Positions 25,957 to 34,482 of a stretch of 64,000 bases of DNA are shown here, in pieces. Both the position numbers and the translations under genes were made by a program. The first letter of the stretch is position 1. Each line of letters opens with the position of its first letter. The notes beneath the pieces were generated by a model. That model was not told the origin of the DNA. It made no database searches and saw nothing but the letters and a program-made list of their open reading frames with translations. Source of the stretch: Orlajensenia flava (GTDB taxonomy: Bacteria > Actinomycetota > Actinomycetes > Actinomycetales > Microbacteriaceae); contig NZ_SSSN01000003.1 in NCBI RefSeq assembly GCF_004801905.1, forward strand, positions 1,054,001-1,118,000, in the 5' to 3' direction.

Positions 25957-27261
25957 TCAGGGGCGCCCGGCCGGCTGCGGCAGCTCGAGCGGCGCGGCGT
26001 CCTCTCGCGCACCCAGGAGCGTCCGGAGTGCCTTACGGCCTCGTCGCAGGGTCCAGCGGACCGGAGCCCCGATGACGGCCGCCGCCGCGCCGAGCGTTCC
26101 CGTGTCGTAGGTACCGAGCACTCGCCGCCGTTCGTAGGCCGACCGCAGGGCTCCACCGGTCAGGTTGTGGACGCGGGTGCGCTGCGGCAGCCCGGACGCG
26201 GCGCGCCGGTCGGCGAGGGCGTTCAGGTGCGACGCCCAGTCGTCGAACTCGTCGCCGTGGAAGTAGTTGTCGTCGAGCCACGCGGGGTCCGGGTGCCGGT
26301 AGCGACCGGCGATGAGCTCGCGCGACGAGGCGAGCAGCCCGCTGCCGTCGAAGACGGTGTTGATGAGCGCCCGGTCCACACCGAAGTCGTCGACCATCAC
26401 GACGGGCACCCCCAGGGCGATCGCCTCCAGAGCGGCCGTCGAGCTGATCGTCACGAGGGCGGCCGCCTGGGCGAGGTGCTCGGCCATGGGCCCATCCTCG
26501 ACGACCAGATTGGCCGGCCGGCCGGCCAGCCGCGCGAGGACATCCGGCTCCGAGAGCAGCTCGGCGAACCCGTACTCCTCTCGGTGGGTCTGGGCCTCTC
26601 CGGCGATCGCCCGCACCTTGACGACGACTCGGTGCTCGGGTTGGGCACGGGCGGCGTCGGCGAGCCAGCCGAGCAGCCGGATGCGATCCTCGCGCTCGGC
26701 GGGAACCTTGGCCTGCGCCGCGAAGACGACGGCGTTTCGGATGGCCGAAGCGGAGCCGACCGACGCCAGGAAGGGGAAGGTCGCCAGTCCGAACGCGACG
26801 TCGACTCCGAGGTCGGCCGCGTTCGCGCCGAAGTCGCGCACCTCGCGCCGGCTGTGCAGCACGATCAGGTCGACGAGTTCGCGGAAGATCACGGCCTTGC
26901 GCTCAGCCGGGATCGTGATGCCCGGGAACCCGCTGAGAAGCACAGGACGATTCGGCATCCGCATGATCAGCGGCGAGACGACCCTCACCAGCGGACCGCG
27001 GAGCGAGAGCAGCACGGCATCCGGCTCGTCCGCCGCGATGAGGGTCACGAGGTCATCGACCGCCGTCTCGCCGACGACCTCCGGCGCGAACCCGGTTCCT
27101 TTCAGGGCGATGCGCAACTGCCGAGGGCTCGGCATCACCGGCGAGCGCAGCACGACGACGCGCGCCGTCCAGTCGGCGGGCAGTCGCGCCGCGAGCGCGG
27201 CCCCCCACTTGACGTACGAGTCGGAGTCGGCGATGACGAGCATCCGACGCGGCGAGCTCAC
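25957..27261 (-). CDS. Putative glycosyltransferase, DUF6716-like, of nonulosonic acid cassette
   Basis: A 434-aa protein resembling GT-B glycosyltransferases. The N-terminal Rossmann half starts MLVIADSDSYVKWGAAL. The C-terminal half has the donor-site-like VEDGPMAEHLAQAAALVTIS and ALEAIALGVPVVMVDDFGVD, as in CMP-sugar or LpxB-like transferases. The Arg-rich tail suggests membrane association; there is no TM segment. The GTG start 27261 overlaps the neuB stop by 4 bp (ATG 27243 is the alternative). As the last gene of the neuA-neuB set it is the best candidate to transfer the CMP-activated nonulosonic acid to a glycan. The DUF number is from memory. Confidence 0.7.
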   Translation of the reverse strand: MSSPRRMLVIADSDSYVKWGAALAARLPADWTARVVVLRSPVMPSPRQLRIALKGTGFAPEVVGETAVDDLVTLIAADEPDAVLLSLRGPLVRVVSPLIMRMPNRPVLLSGFPGITIPAERKAVIFRELVDLIVLHSRREVRDFGANAADLGVDVAFGLATFPFLASVGSASAIRNAVVFAAQAKVPAEREDRIRLLGWLADAARAQPEHRVVVKVRAIAGEAQTHREEYGFAELLSEPDVLARLAGRPANLVVEDGPMAEHLAQAAALVTISSTAALEAIALGVPVVMVDDFGVDRALINTVFDGSGLLASSRELIAGRYRHPDPAWLDDNYFHGDEFDDWASHLNALADRRAASGLPQRTRVHNLTGGALRSAYERRRVLGTYDTGTLGAAAAVIGAPVRWTLRRGRKALRTLLGAREDAAPLELPQPAGRP

Positions 27262-28142
27262 GGGGTGAGCACCCGACGGAGCTTGGCGCGGGGCGCGATC
27301 TCGCCCGGGTAGACGCGCTTGATGCCGTCGCCGAGCGCCTCGCTGATGATGCGGATGTCGCGGACGAGGTGCTCGAGACCCTGCGGCTCGAGCGATGCGG
27401 CCTGATCGGAGCCCCACATGGTGCGATCGAGCGTGATGTGGCGCTCCACCGCGACCGCGCCCAGCGCCACGGCGGCCAGCGAGATCTGCAGCCCGCGCTC
27501 GTGCCCGGAGTAGCCGACCGGCACGCCAGGGTAGAGGTCGCGCAGGGTCGGGATCATCAGCAGGTTGGCCTCCTCGGTCGGCATGGGGTAGCTCGAGGTG
27601 GCGTGCATCAGGATCAGCCGCTCGCGCCCGAGCACATTGACGGCGGCGTCGATCTCCTCGATCGTCGACATGCCGGTGGAGAGGATGACGGCCTTGCCGG
27701 TCGCCGCGATCGCGTCGAGCAGCTCGAGATCGGTGACGGATGCCGAAGCCACCTTGTGGGCGTTCACCCCGAGGTCCTCAAGGAAGTGGACAGAGGGAAC
27801 GTCCCACGGTGAGGCGAACCAGTCGAGGCCGCGGAGGGTGGCGTAACGGCCCACCTCGACGTAGGCATCCCGATCGAACTCGACCCGGCGACGGTAGTCG
27901 AGGTAGCTCATCGTGCCCCACGGGGTCTCCCGCTGAACGTCCTTCATGTGCTCCGGCGTCGCGAGCTCGGGCGTGCGCTTCTGGAACTTGACAGCCTGCA
28001 CGCCCGAATCCGCGGCGACGTCGATGAGACGCTTGGCGATCTCGACATCGCCGTTGTGGTTGAGCCCGATCTCGCCGATCAGGTAGACGGGGTACTCGGA
28101 TCCGATCGGGGTGTCTCCGATGTGCACGGTCGCGGTTTTCAT
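27258..28142 (-). CDS. NeuB-family nonulosonic acid synthase, short form without SAF domain
   Basis: A 294-aa TIM-barrel synthase that condenses phosphoenolpyruvate with a mannose-type sugar. EIGLNHNGDVEIAKRLIDVA, AVKFQKRTPELATP, WFASPWDVPSVHFLE, KVASASVTDLELLD, ILSTGMSTIEEI and GYSGHERG are NeuB/SpsE hallmarks. Usual NeuB proteins of about 340-350 aa end in a SAF (antifreeze-like) domain; this one stops after the barrel at RAKLRRVLTP. ATG 28142 overlaps the upstream neuA-HAD stop by 4 bp. The accepted sugar is unknown: ManNAc, Man-6-P or ManNAc-6-P are possible. Confidence 0.88.
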   Translation of the reverse strand: MKTATVHIGDTPIGSEYPVYLIGEIGLNHNGDVEIAKRLIDVAADSGVQAVKFQKRTPELATPEHMKDVQRETPWGTMSYLDYRRRVEFDRDAYVEVGRYATLRGLDWFASPWDVPSVHFLEDLGVNAHKVASASVTDLELLDAIAATGKAVILSTGMSTIEEIDAAVNVLGRERLILMHATSSYPMPTEEANLLMIPTLRDLYPGVPVGYSGHERGLQISLAAVALGAVAVERHITLDRTMWGSDQAASLEPQGLEHLVRDIRIISEALGDGIKRVYPGEIAPRAKLRRVLTP

Positions 28143-29305
28143 GTGGGCTCCTCCTGGGTGATGGTTCTGCCGGCGAGCACGCGCTCGGCGAGTTCGCGCA
28201 CGGCTCCGCGGCCGCCCGCTGCGGACAGCACGACATCGGCCGCTGCCAGGACGGCGGGATGCGCATCCGCCACCGCGACAGCGCACCCGACGGCGTCGAA
28301 GCAGGGCAGATCGGCGAGGTCGTTGCCGAGGTAGGCGACGCGGTCGAGGTCGATGCCCGCTCCCGCCGCCCAGGCGAGGAGCGGCTCGCGCTTGGACTCT
28401 GCGCCCGAGATCGCCTCGACGCCGAGCTTCGCGGCGCGGGCGCTGACGACCGGGTTGCGCTCGGCGGAGAGGATGAGCAGGGGAATGCCGGCCTCGCGCA
28501 GCATCCTCACCCCGTGTCCGTCCCGGCGGCTCACACGCACGCTCTCCTCGCCCGACTGCGTCACCGTCACGGTGTCATCGGTGTGGACGCCGTCGAAGTC
28601 CGTGACGACGGCATCGATGCCGGGCAGGGCATCCGCTCCGCCTCGGCGACTCGTCGCGAGAGCCGAGGCCAGCCGCAGGTCCGCGGGGGTGTCGATCTCG
28701 ATGGCGTCCGCCTCGTCGACGACCTGCACGCCGATGCGCCCGAAGAAGCGATGCCGGGCCGCACGGAACCCCGCCGCGTCCATCACGTAGAAGGCGCCCG
28801 TCTCGCGGTACTCGGGCGGTCGATCCTGCCGCCGTAGCCGCTCGGTCGAGCGATGGTTCACGCCCTCCACTCCTCCGTCCGCATCGCGCCAGAGGAACGC
28901 ATGGCTCGGTGCGGCGGAGAAGACGACGTCCTCGGTGCCCGCGGTGACGCGGGCGATCGCTGCGCTCAGCGCGTCCTGGTCGATGAAGGGGCTGGTGGCC
29001 TGCAGGAACACGACGACGTCGGGCTGGGCCTCCAACACGTCGAGCGCGTGCAGGAGTGCGGACTCGGAGCTCGCCGAGTCATCGGCGAGTTCCGCCGGCC
29101 GCTCCAGTGTCTCCGCGCCCGCCGATCGAGCGACACGCGCGATGGCCTCGTCGTCCGTGCTGACCACGACGCGGTCCACGCCCGCCGCGGTGGCGGCCCG
29201 CGCCGCCCGGGCGATGAGCGGGACGCCCCCGACCGGTGCGATGTTCTTGCCCGGCAGTCCCTTCGATCCGCCGCGCGCCGGGATGAGGGCGAGGACGAAG
29301 GGCAT
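28139..29305 (-). CDS. neuA: CMP-nonulosonate cytidylyltransferase fused to KdsC-like HAD phosphatase
   Basis: A 388-aa bifunctional protein. Residues 1-225 are a CMP-sialate/CMP-Kdo-type cytidylyltransferase: IPARGGSKGLPGKNI, VVVSTDDEAIARVA, LQATSPFIDQDAL. Residues about 230-380 are a HAD IIIA phosphatase with DxD motif AVVTDFDGVHTDDTV, LILSAERN and YLGNDLADLPC. The phosphatase would remove the phosphate from a 9-phosphorylated nonulosonic acid and the transferase would activate the product with CTP. First gene of the cassette. A direct ManNAc route would need no phosphatase. Confidence 0.9.
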   Translation of the reverse strand: MPFVLALIPARGGSKGLPGKNIAPVGGVPLIARAARAATAAGVDRVVVSTDDEAIARVARSAGAETLERPAELADDSASSESALLHALDVLEAQPDVVVFLQATSPFIDQDALSAAIARVTAGTEDVVFSAAPSHAFLWRDADGGVEGVNHRSTERLRRQDRPPEYRETGAFYVMDAAGFRAARHRFFGRIGVQVVDEADAIEIDTPADLRLASALATSRRGGADALPGIDAVVTDFDGVHTDDTVTVTQSGEESVRVSRRDGHGVRMLREAGIPLLILSAERNPVVSARAAKLGVEAISGAESKREPLLAWAAGAGIDLDRVAYLGNDLADLPCFDAVGCAVAVADAHPAVLAAADVVLSAAGGRGAVRELAERVLAGRTITQEEPT

Positions 29306-29390
29306 GCAGCGAACCTATGTGCGCCCTATGAGCCAGGGGCGACGCGCACATGAACGCGAGCGCTACACGAGGTTGCCGAGAGGGGCGCGG

Positions 29391-30269
29391 TCAGCCGAGC
29401 AGCTCAGCCGCCTTGACGACGTTGGAGAGCAGCATCGCGCGCGTCATCGGACCGACCCCACCCGGGTTGGGTGACAGGAAGCCGGCGACCTCGCTCACGT
29501 CGGGCCGCACGTCGCCGGTGAGCCGGCCCTTTCCGGTCGCGGGATCCTCCACGCGGGTGATGCCGACGTCGAGTACCGCCGCGCCCGGCTTGACCCAGTC
29601 CGCCGTGACGAGGTGGGGCACGCCGACCGCCGCCACCACGATGTCGGCTCGGCGCACCTCGGCGGCGAGGTCGACGGTACGCGAGTGCGTGAGCGTGACG
29701 GTGGCGTCGAGTCCCTTGCGGGTGAACAGCAGCCCGAGGGGTCGACCGACGGTGAGGCCCCGGCCGATCACGGTCACGTGCCTGCCCGCGATGGGCACGT
29801 CGTACCGCCGCAGCATCTCGACGATGCCGGCGGGCGTGCACGGCAGCGGCGAATGCAGCTCGCCCTCGATGCCGAGCACCAGGCGCCCCAAGTTGGTCGG
29901 GTGCAGTCCGTCGGCATCCTTGGCTGGATCGATCGCCTCGAGGGCGGCGTGCTCGTCCAGACCCTTCGGCAGAGGAAGTTGCACGATGTAGCCGGTGACC
30001 TCCGGCGCGGCGTTGAGGTCGTCGATCGCGGCGAGCACATCGGCCTGGGTCGCGGATTCGGGCAGGTCGACGCGGATCGATTCAATGCCCACCTCCGCGC
30101 AGTCGCGATGCTTTCCGGCAACGTAGGCGCGCGATCCGGGGTCGTCGCCGACGAGCAGCGTGCCGAGACCGGGACGGATGCCGCGATCGTGCAGCACGCG
30201 GATGCGCTCGGCGAGCTCGCCCTTCACGGCGGACGCGGTGGCGACGCCGTCGAGCGTGACCGCCACCAC
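29391..30269 (-). CDS. folD: Methylene-THF dehydrogenase/methenyl-THF cyclohydrolase
   Basis: A 292-aa bifunctional enzyme linking 5,10-methylene-THF to 10-formyl-THF. The substrate Tyr/Lys region [29 protein letters not shown], the NADP-binding [13 protein letters not shown] and the C-terminal [14 protein letters not shown] are all present. GTG start 30269 shares one base with the glyA stop (TAGTG), so it is translated with glyA under the upstream ZTP riboswitch. Confidence 0.95.
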   Translation of the reverse strand: MVAVTLDGVATASAVKGELAERIRVLHDRGIRPGLGTLLVGDDPGSRAYVAGKHRDCAEVGIESIRVDLPESATQADVLAAIDDLNAAPEVTGYIVQLPLPKGLDEHAALEAIDPAKDADGLHPTNLGRLVLGIEGELHSPLPCTPAGIVEMLRRYDVPIAGRHVTVIGRGLTVGRPLGLLFTRKGLDATVTLTHSRTVDLAAEVRRADIVVAAVGVPHLVTADWVKPGAAVLDVGITRVEDPATGKGRLTGDVRPDVSEVAGFLSPNPGGVGPMTRAMLLSNVVKAAELLG

Positions 30270-31558
30270 TACTGCACCAGGCCCGGGTAGAGGGGGAAGG
30301 CGGACGTGAGGGTCTGCACGCGCTCGCGGAGGGCGGCGACATCCGCTCCGGGCTTGAGGGTCTCGGCGATCACGTCGGCGACCTCGACGAACTCCGTCTC
30401 GCCGAACCCGCGGGTGGCGAGGGCGGGCGTTCCGATGCGCAGGCCCGACGTGACCATCGGCGGGCGCGGATCGAACGGGACGGCGTTGCGATTGACGGTG
30501 ATGAGCACGTCGTGGAGCGCATCCTCGGCCTGCTGACCGTCGATCGGGCTGTTGCGAAGGTCGGCGAGCACGAGGTGCACGTCGGTTCCGCCGGTGAGCA
30601 CATCGACGCCGGCCTCGCGCGAGTCGTCTGCGACGAGACGGTCGGCCAGGATCTGCGCACCGCGGATGGTGCGCGCCTGCCGGTCCTTGAACTCATCGGA
30701 TGCCGCGATCTTGAACGCCGTCGCCTTCGCGGCGATCACATGCATGAGCGGACCGCCCTGCTGGCCCGGGAAGACGTTGGAGTTCAGCTTCTTCGCCAGC
30801 TCCATGTCCCGGGAGAGGATGAAGCCCGAGCGCGGGCCGCCGATGGTCTTGTGAACCGTGGAGGACACCACGTCGGCGTGCGGAACCGGCGAGGGGTGCA
30901 GGCCGGCCGCGACGAGACCCGCGAAGTGCGCCATGTCGACCCAGAGCTTGGCGCCCACCTCGTCGGCGATGGCACGGAACGCGGCGAAGTCGAGCTGGCG
31001 CGGGTACGCGCTCCAGCCGGCGATGATGACCTGCGGACGGTGCTCGAGCGCCTTGTACCGCACGACGTCCATGTCGACGAGGAAGGTCTCGGGGTCCACC
31101 CCGTAGGCGACCGCGTTGTAGAGCTTGCCCGAGAAGTTGAGCTTCATGCCATGGGTGAGGTGGCCGCCGTGGGCGAGCTCGAGGCCGAGGATGGTATCCC
31201 CCGGCGTGGCGATGGCCGAGAGCACGGCCGCGTTGGCCGTGGCACCGGAGTGCGGCTGGACATTGGCGTAGGCCGCACCGAACAGGCTCTTCGCTCGCTC
31301 GATCGCCAGCGACTCGGCGATGTCGACGAACTCGCAGCCGCCGTAGTAGCGACGGCCCGGGTAGCCCTCTGCGTACTTGTTGGTGAGCACGCTGCCCTGC
31401 GACTGCAGCACGGAGACGGGCACGAAGTTCTCGCTCGCGATCATCTCGAGGTAGTCGCGCTGACGCCCGAGCTCCAGCTCAAGCACCTCGGCGATCTCGG
31501 GATCGACCTCCGACAGAGGGGCGTTCATCATCGAGCGTGAAATGGCGGTATCTGACAC
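30269..31558 (-). CDS. glyA: Serine hydroxymethyltransferase
   Basis: A 429-aa PLP enzyme, serine + THF to glycine + 5,10-methylene-[30 protein letters not shown], the PLP-Lys motif [14 protein letters not shown], and [13 protein letters not shown] are conserved. I start at GTG 31558 (VSDTAISRS) because AGGAG at 31565-31569 is ideally placed; ATG 31576 gives six more residues but overlaps that site. With folD it forms a one-carbon operon preceded by a ZTP riboswitch. Confidence 0.95.
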   Translation of the reverse strand: MSDTAISRSMMNAPLSEVDPEIAEVLELELGRQRDYLEMIASENFVPVSVLQSQGSVLTNKYAEGYPGRRYYGGCEFVDIAESLAIERAKSLFGAAYANVQPHSGATANAAVLSAIATPGDTILGLELAHGGHLTHGMKLNFSGKLYNAVAYGVDPETFLVDMDVVRYKALEHRPQVIIAGWSAYPRQLDFAAFRAIADEVGAKLWVDMAHFAGLVAAGLHPSPVPHADVVSSTVHKTIGGPRSGFILSRDMELAKKLNSNVFPGQQGGPLMHVIAAKATAFKIAASDEFKDRQARTIRGAQILADRLVADDSREAGVDVLTGGTDVHLVLADLRNSPIDGQQAEDALHDVLITVNRNAVPFDPRPPMVTSGLRIGTPALATRGFGETEFVEVADVIAETLKPGADVAALRERVQTLTSAFPLYPGLVQ

Positions 31559-31596
31559 GGGCGTCTCCTGACTCATCGGTAACGGATCTCTCTACG

Positions 31597-31676
31597 TCGT
31601 GGCCCAGGCGAACGGCCACCAACCGATTCAGTCGCTCCCCGATGGTCACCCATCCGAACGCCAGTTGCGACGCGTC
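31597..31676 (-). ncRNA. ZTP (pfl-motif) riboswitch upstream of glyA-folD
   Basis: The antisense strand carries the two conserved blocks of the ZTP/ZMP aptamer in the right order and spacing. The 5' domain is GCAACTGGCG followed by a stem loop and ATCGGGGAGCGAC. A linker follows, then the 3' domain GGCCGTTCGCCTGGGCC, whose CGCCTGGGCC closes the pseudoknot. ZTP riboswitches sense the purine precursor ZTP/ZMP, which accumulates when 10-formyl-THF is short, and turn on one-carbon genes such as glyA and folD, exactly the genes found here. About 40 nt separate it from the glyA start, which leaves room for translational control. Confidence 0.85.
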
Positions 31677-31709
31677 GAGCTTAGCAGTCCGTCACTCCGA
31701 GCGACCCTC

Positions 31710-31739
31710 TTGCGAATTAGTAAGGACGCCTGACATACT
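31710..31739 (+). promoter_or_regulatory. Candidate promoter of the GH20 gene with ROK-like palindrome
   Basis: TTGCGA (-35) and CATACT (-10) are separated by 18 bp, and the -10 ends 20 bp before the ATG. Overlapping the -35 is the imperfect palindrome CTTGCGAATTAGTAAG (31709-31724). Its arms resemble the CTTACGAA/TTTGTAAG arms of the ROK-regulator operator at 50997. Both readings are inference. Confidence 0.35.
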
Positions 31740-31759
31740 CGGCGAAACGAGGAGGACGG

Positions 31760-33361
31760 ATGCGCTCCACCCGGCTGCTCGCAATCGGTTGCACCCTCGC
31801 CGCCATCACCGCCCTACTCGCCGGGTGCACCGCAGCACCCGCATCCCCGGAGAACGCCATGCCGCGCATCGTGCCCCAGCCCGCCACCGTCAGCGCTCAG
31901 GACGGCGGCCGTTTCGAGCTCACGTCGTCGAGTCGCATCGTCGCGTCGGGCGACGGCGGCCGGGCGGTCGCGGAGTTCCTCGGGGAGCGCCTGCGCACCG
32001 CGACGGGGTACGAGCTCGCCGTGAGTGACGGGACGGATGCCGGAGCGCATGACATCTCGCTGGCGATCACGCCGGATGGCACCTCCGCCGAGCCCGAGGC
32101 CTACGGCATCCGCTCGTCGACTGAGGGGATGCAGCTCACCGCCGCGACCGCCGAAGGGCTGTTCCGCGGCGCGCAGACCGTTCGCCAGCTGTTCGATCCG
32201 ACCATCGAGGGGCAGGTGCCCGTGCAGCAGGACTGGACGGCACCGGCCGTCACGATCGCCGACCATCCGCGCTTCGCCTATCGCGGCGCCGGTCTCGATG
32301 TGGCGAGGCACTTCTTCTCCGTCGCCGACGTGAAGCGCTACATCGACGACATCGCCCTGCTGAAGATCAATTTCCTGCACCTGCACCTCACCGACGACCA
32401 GGGCTGGCGCATCCAGATCGACGCGTGGCCGAAGCTCACCGAGATCGGCGGCACGGGTGCCGTGGGCCTGGCCAGCGGCGGCTTCTACACGAAGGCCGAC
32501 TACGCCGAGATCGTCGCGTACGCGGCCAGTCGCTTCATCACGATCGTCCCCGAGATCGACCTGCCCGGCCACACCAATGCGGCACTCGCCAGCTACCCGG
32601 AGCTCAACTGCGATGGCGTCGCGCCCGCGCCGTACACGGGCATCGAGGTGGGATTCTCGAGCCTGTGCATCGACAAGGACGTGACGTACACGTTCGTGTC
32701 GGACGTGCTGCGCGAGCTGGCCGCCATGACGCCGGGCCCCTACCTGCACCTCGGCGGCGACGAGTCGCTGTCAACGCCGCCGGCCGACTTCGAGCGCTTC
32801 ATCCAGCGGGTGACGACGGATGCCGCCGCCCAGACGGGCAAGACGATCATCGGCTGGCACGAGATGGGCAAGGCGACGGGCCTTCCCGCCGGCACCATCG
32901 GTCAGTACTGGAGCTTCGTGCAGCCGCAGGAGGGCGCAGAGGATGAGACACGCACCTTCGTGAACGGCGGCGGCAAGATCATCTACTCCCCCGCCGATGT
33001 GGCCTACCTCGACATGATCTACGACGACGACACCCGGTTCGGACTGTCGTGGGCGAACGGGCCGACATCCGTCCACGAGGCCTACATGTGGGATCCGACC
33101 GAGATCGTGGACGGCATCGGCGAGAAGGACATCCTCGGGGTGGAGGCTCCGATCTGGACGGAGACGCTCACCAATATGGACGATGTCGAGTACATGGCCT
33201 TCCCCCGCTTGGGATCGATCGCCGAGATCGCCTGGTCGCCCGCACCGAAGGATGGAAAGCGGGACTGGGATGCATTCGCCCCGCGGGCGGTCGCCCTGTG
33301 CAACCGGCTCGCGGCACTCGGGGTGGGGTTCTATCACGCGCCCGAGCTGCCCTGGGACTGA
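31760..33361 (+). CDS. Secreted GH20 beta-N-acetylhexosaminidase lipoprotein
   Basis: A 533-aa lipoprotein. The signal peptide ends in lipobox LLAGC (about Cys23). A GH20 N-terminal domain (40-155) precedes the catalytic barrel from about 160. HLHLTDDQGWRIQID and the catalytic Asp-Glu pair in YLHLGGDES match family 20. It would release terminal GlcNAc/GalNAc from chitooligosaccharides, glycans or cell-wall fragments at the outer face of the membrane. It is separated by 10 kb from the nagA/nagB/ABC genes but fits the same pathway, and its promoter has a similar palindrome. Confidence 0.92.
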   Translation: MRSTRLLAIGCTLAAITALLAGCTAAPASPENAMPRIVPQPATVSAQDGGRFELTSSSRIVASGDGGRAVAEFLGERLRTATGYELAVSDGTDAGAHDISLAITPDGTSAEPEAYGIRSSTEGMQLTAATAEGLFRGAQTVRQLFDPTIEGQVPVQQDWTAPAVTIADHPRFAYRGAGLDVARHFFSVADVKRYIDDIALLKINFLHLHLTDDQGWRIQIDAWPKLTEIGGTGAVGLASGGFYTKADYAEIVAYAASRFITIVPEIDLPGHTNAALASYPELNCDGVAPAPYTGIEVGFSSLCIDKDVTYTFVSDVLRELAAMTPGPYLHLGGDESLSTPPADFERFIQRVTTDAAAQTGKTIIGWHEMGKATGLPAGTIGQYWSFVQPQEGAEDETRTFVNGGGKIIYSPADVAYLDMIYDDDTRFGLSWANGPTSVHEAYMWDPTEIVDGIGEKDILGVEAPIWTETLTNMDDVEYMAFPRLGSIAEIAWSPAPKDGKRDWDAFAPRAVALCNRLAALGVGFYHAPELPWD

Positions 33362-33393
33362 GCGCCCCGCCGCCGTCCCATCCACGAACCTGG

Positions 33394-33464
33394 ATTCAGG
33401 CAATAGCTCGCCATTCAGGCGCCATTCGAGCATTCCTGCCTGAATGGCGTGCTATTGCCTGAAT
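33394..33464. repeat. Large near-perfect hairpin, 27-bp arms
   Basis: The left arm starts ATTCAGGCAATAGC and the right arm ends GCTATTGCCTGAAT; over 27 bp the arms differ at one position, enclosing a 17-base loop. It lies 33 bp after the GH20 stop and before the DUF559-type gene. The right-arm word GCTATTGCCTGAAT recurs at 34485 on the other side of that gene. It may serve as a terminator, but its length and the repeated word suggest a repeat family. Confidence 0.8.
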
Positions 33465-33570
33465 ACGAGGTGTGGGCGTCCGTCCTCCCCACCGCCCCCA
33501 ACCGTGCAGTCCTCCCCAGATCCGCGGACATCCCGCCTCCGTGACGCCCGAACACGAGCACCATCGAGGG

Positions 33571-34398
33571 ATGCGCCTCGTGGACTGGATTGATGAGCAT
33601 GACGGCATCCGTCATGTCGATGACGCGTTGGGTGCCGGGTACACGCGCTACGCCATCCGCCGTGCGGTCGAGCGCCGTACAGTTTCACGGATTCGCCGTT
33701 GGTTGGTGACCCCGACCGCTCGAATCGAACACCGGCGCGCGGCATCCATCAGCGGACGCGTCGCGTGCATCAGCGCTGCTCGCGAACTCGGGCTCTGGAC
33801 AATCGACGACGGACGATTCCACGTGGCCGTCGCTCACGGCGCATCTCGATTCGACGCCGGCGATGCCGTGGTGCACTGGGGCGCCGGGCCGGTCGATCCT
33901 CACCGCTTCGAACTGGTCGAGCCCGTCGTGAACGCCATGGTCCAGCTGGCGGACTGCCAACCGCTGGAGAACGCGCTGGCGACGTGGGAGTCCGCGCTGC
34001 GCACCGGCACGACCACGCTGTCATTCCTCGAGCGCCTGCCATTGCGGAGCGCCGCTGCCCGGCGCGTGCTCGCCGGTGCGTCACAGCTCTCCGCCTCGGG
34101 CATCGAGACGATTCCGGTGGCGCGCTTGCGACGGATCGGGATCGTGGTGCGCCAGCAAGTCCTCATCGACGGCCACCGCGTCGACGGACTGATCGGCGAG
34201 CGCCTCGTGCTGCAGATCGACGGCTACGACTTCCACCGCACCGCTGCCCAGCGCCGGGCGGATATCGCGCACGATCGAAGGCTGACCCTCATGGGATACA
34301 CCGTCCTGCGGTTCGACTACCGGCAGGTGCTTTTCGAGTGGGACACGATCGAGGCGGAGGTGCGCCACGCGATGGCCGTCGGGCTCCACGCGGCGTGA
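33571..34398 (+). CDS. AbiEi-N-like / DUF559 endonuclease-fold protein
   Basis: A 275-aa protein. The N-terminal winged-helix-like region (DDALGAGYTRYAIRRAVERR) resembles the AbiEi antitoxin N domain. The C-terminal domain resembles DUF559/Vsr-type PD-(D/E)xK folds: VDGLIGERLVLQIDGYDFHR, then RRADIAHDRRLTLMGYTVLRF. Active-site candidates are the D/E in DGLIGE, the D in QIDGYD and the basic residues after it. Multi-copy relatives are common in Microbacteriaceae and their role is unknown. ATG 33571 is chosen; GTG 33541 is possible. The gene is bracketed by repeats sharing the word GCTATTGCCTGAAT. Confidence 0.7.
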   Translation: MRLVDWIDEHDGIRHVDDALGAGYTRYAIRRAVERRTVSRIRRWLVTPTARIEHRRAASISGRVACISAARELGLWTIDDGRFHVAVAHGASRFDAGDAVVHWGAGPVDPHRFELVEPVVNAMVQLADCQPLENALATWESALRTGTTTLSFLERLPLRSAAARRVLAGASQLSASGIETIPVARLRRIGIVVRQQVLIDGHRVDGLIGERLVLQIDGYDFHRTAAQRRADIAHDRRLTLMGYTVLRFDYRQVLFEWDTIEAEVRHAMAVGLHAA

Positions 34399-34482
34399 TG
34401 CTCCGCGTCGCTCCCGCATCGCACGCGGCTCAGGCACTCGTGCGCGATGCAGGCTCGAATGCCGAGGATGTGCCTGAACGAC

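Noticed and set aside
25925..25960. Possible bidirectional terminator between the carbonic-anhydrase-like gene and the nonulosonic cassette
   Set aside because: The GACGGGCGG/CCGCCGTC arms contain a mismatch and are short; too weak to call.
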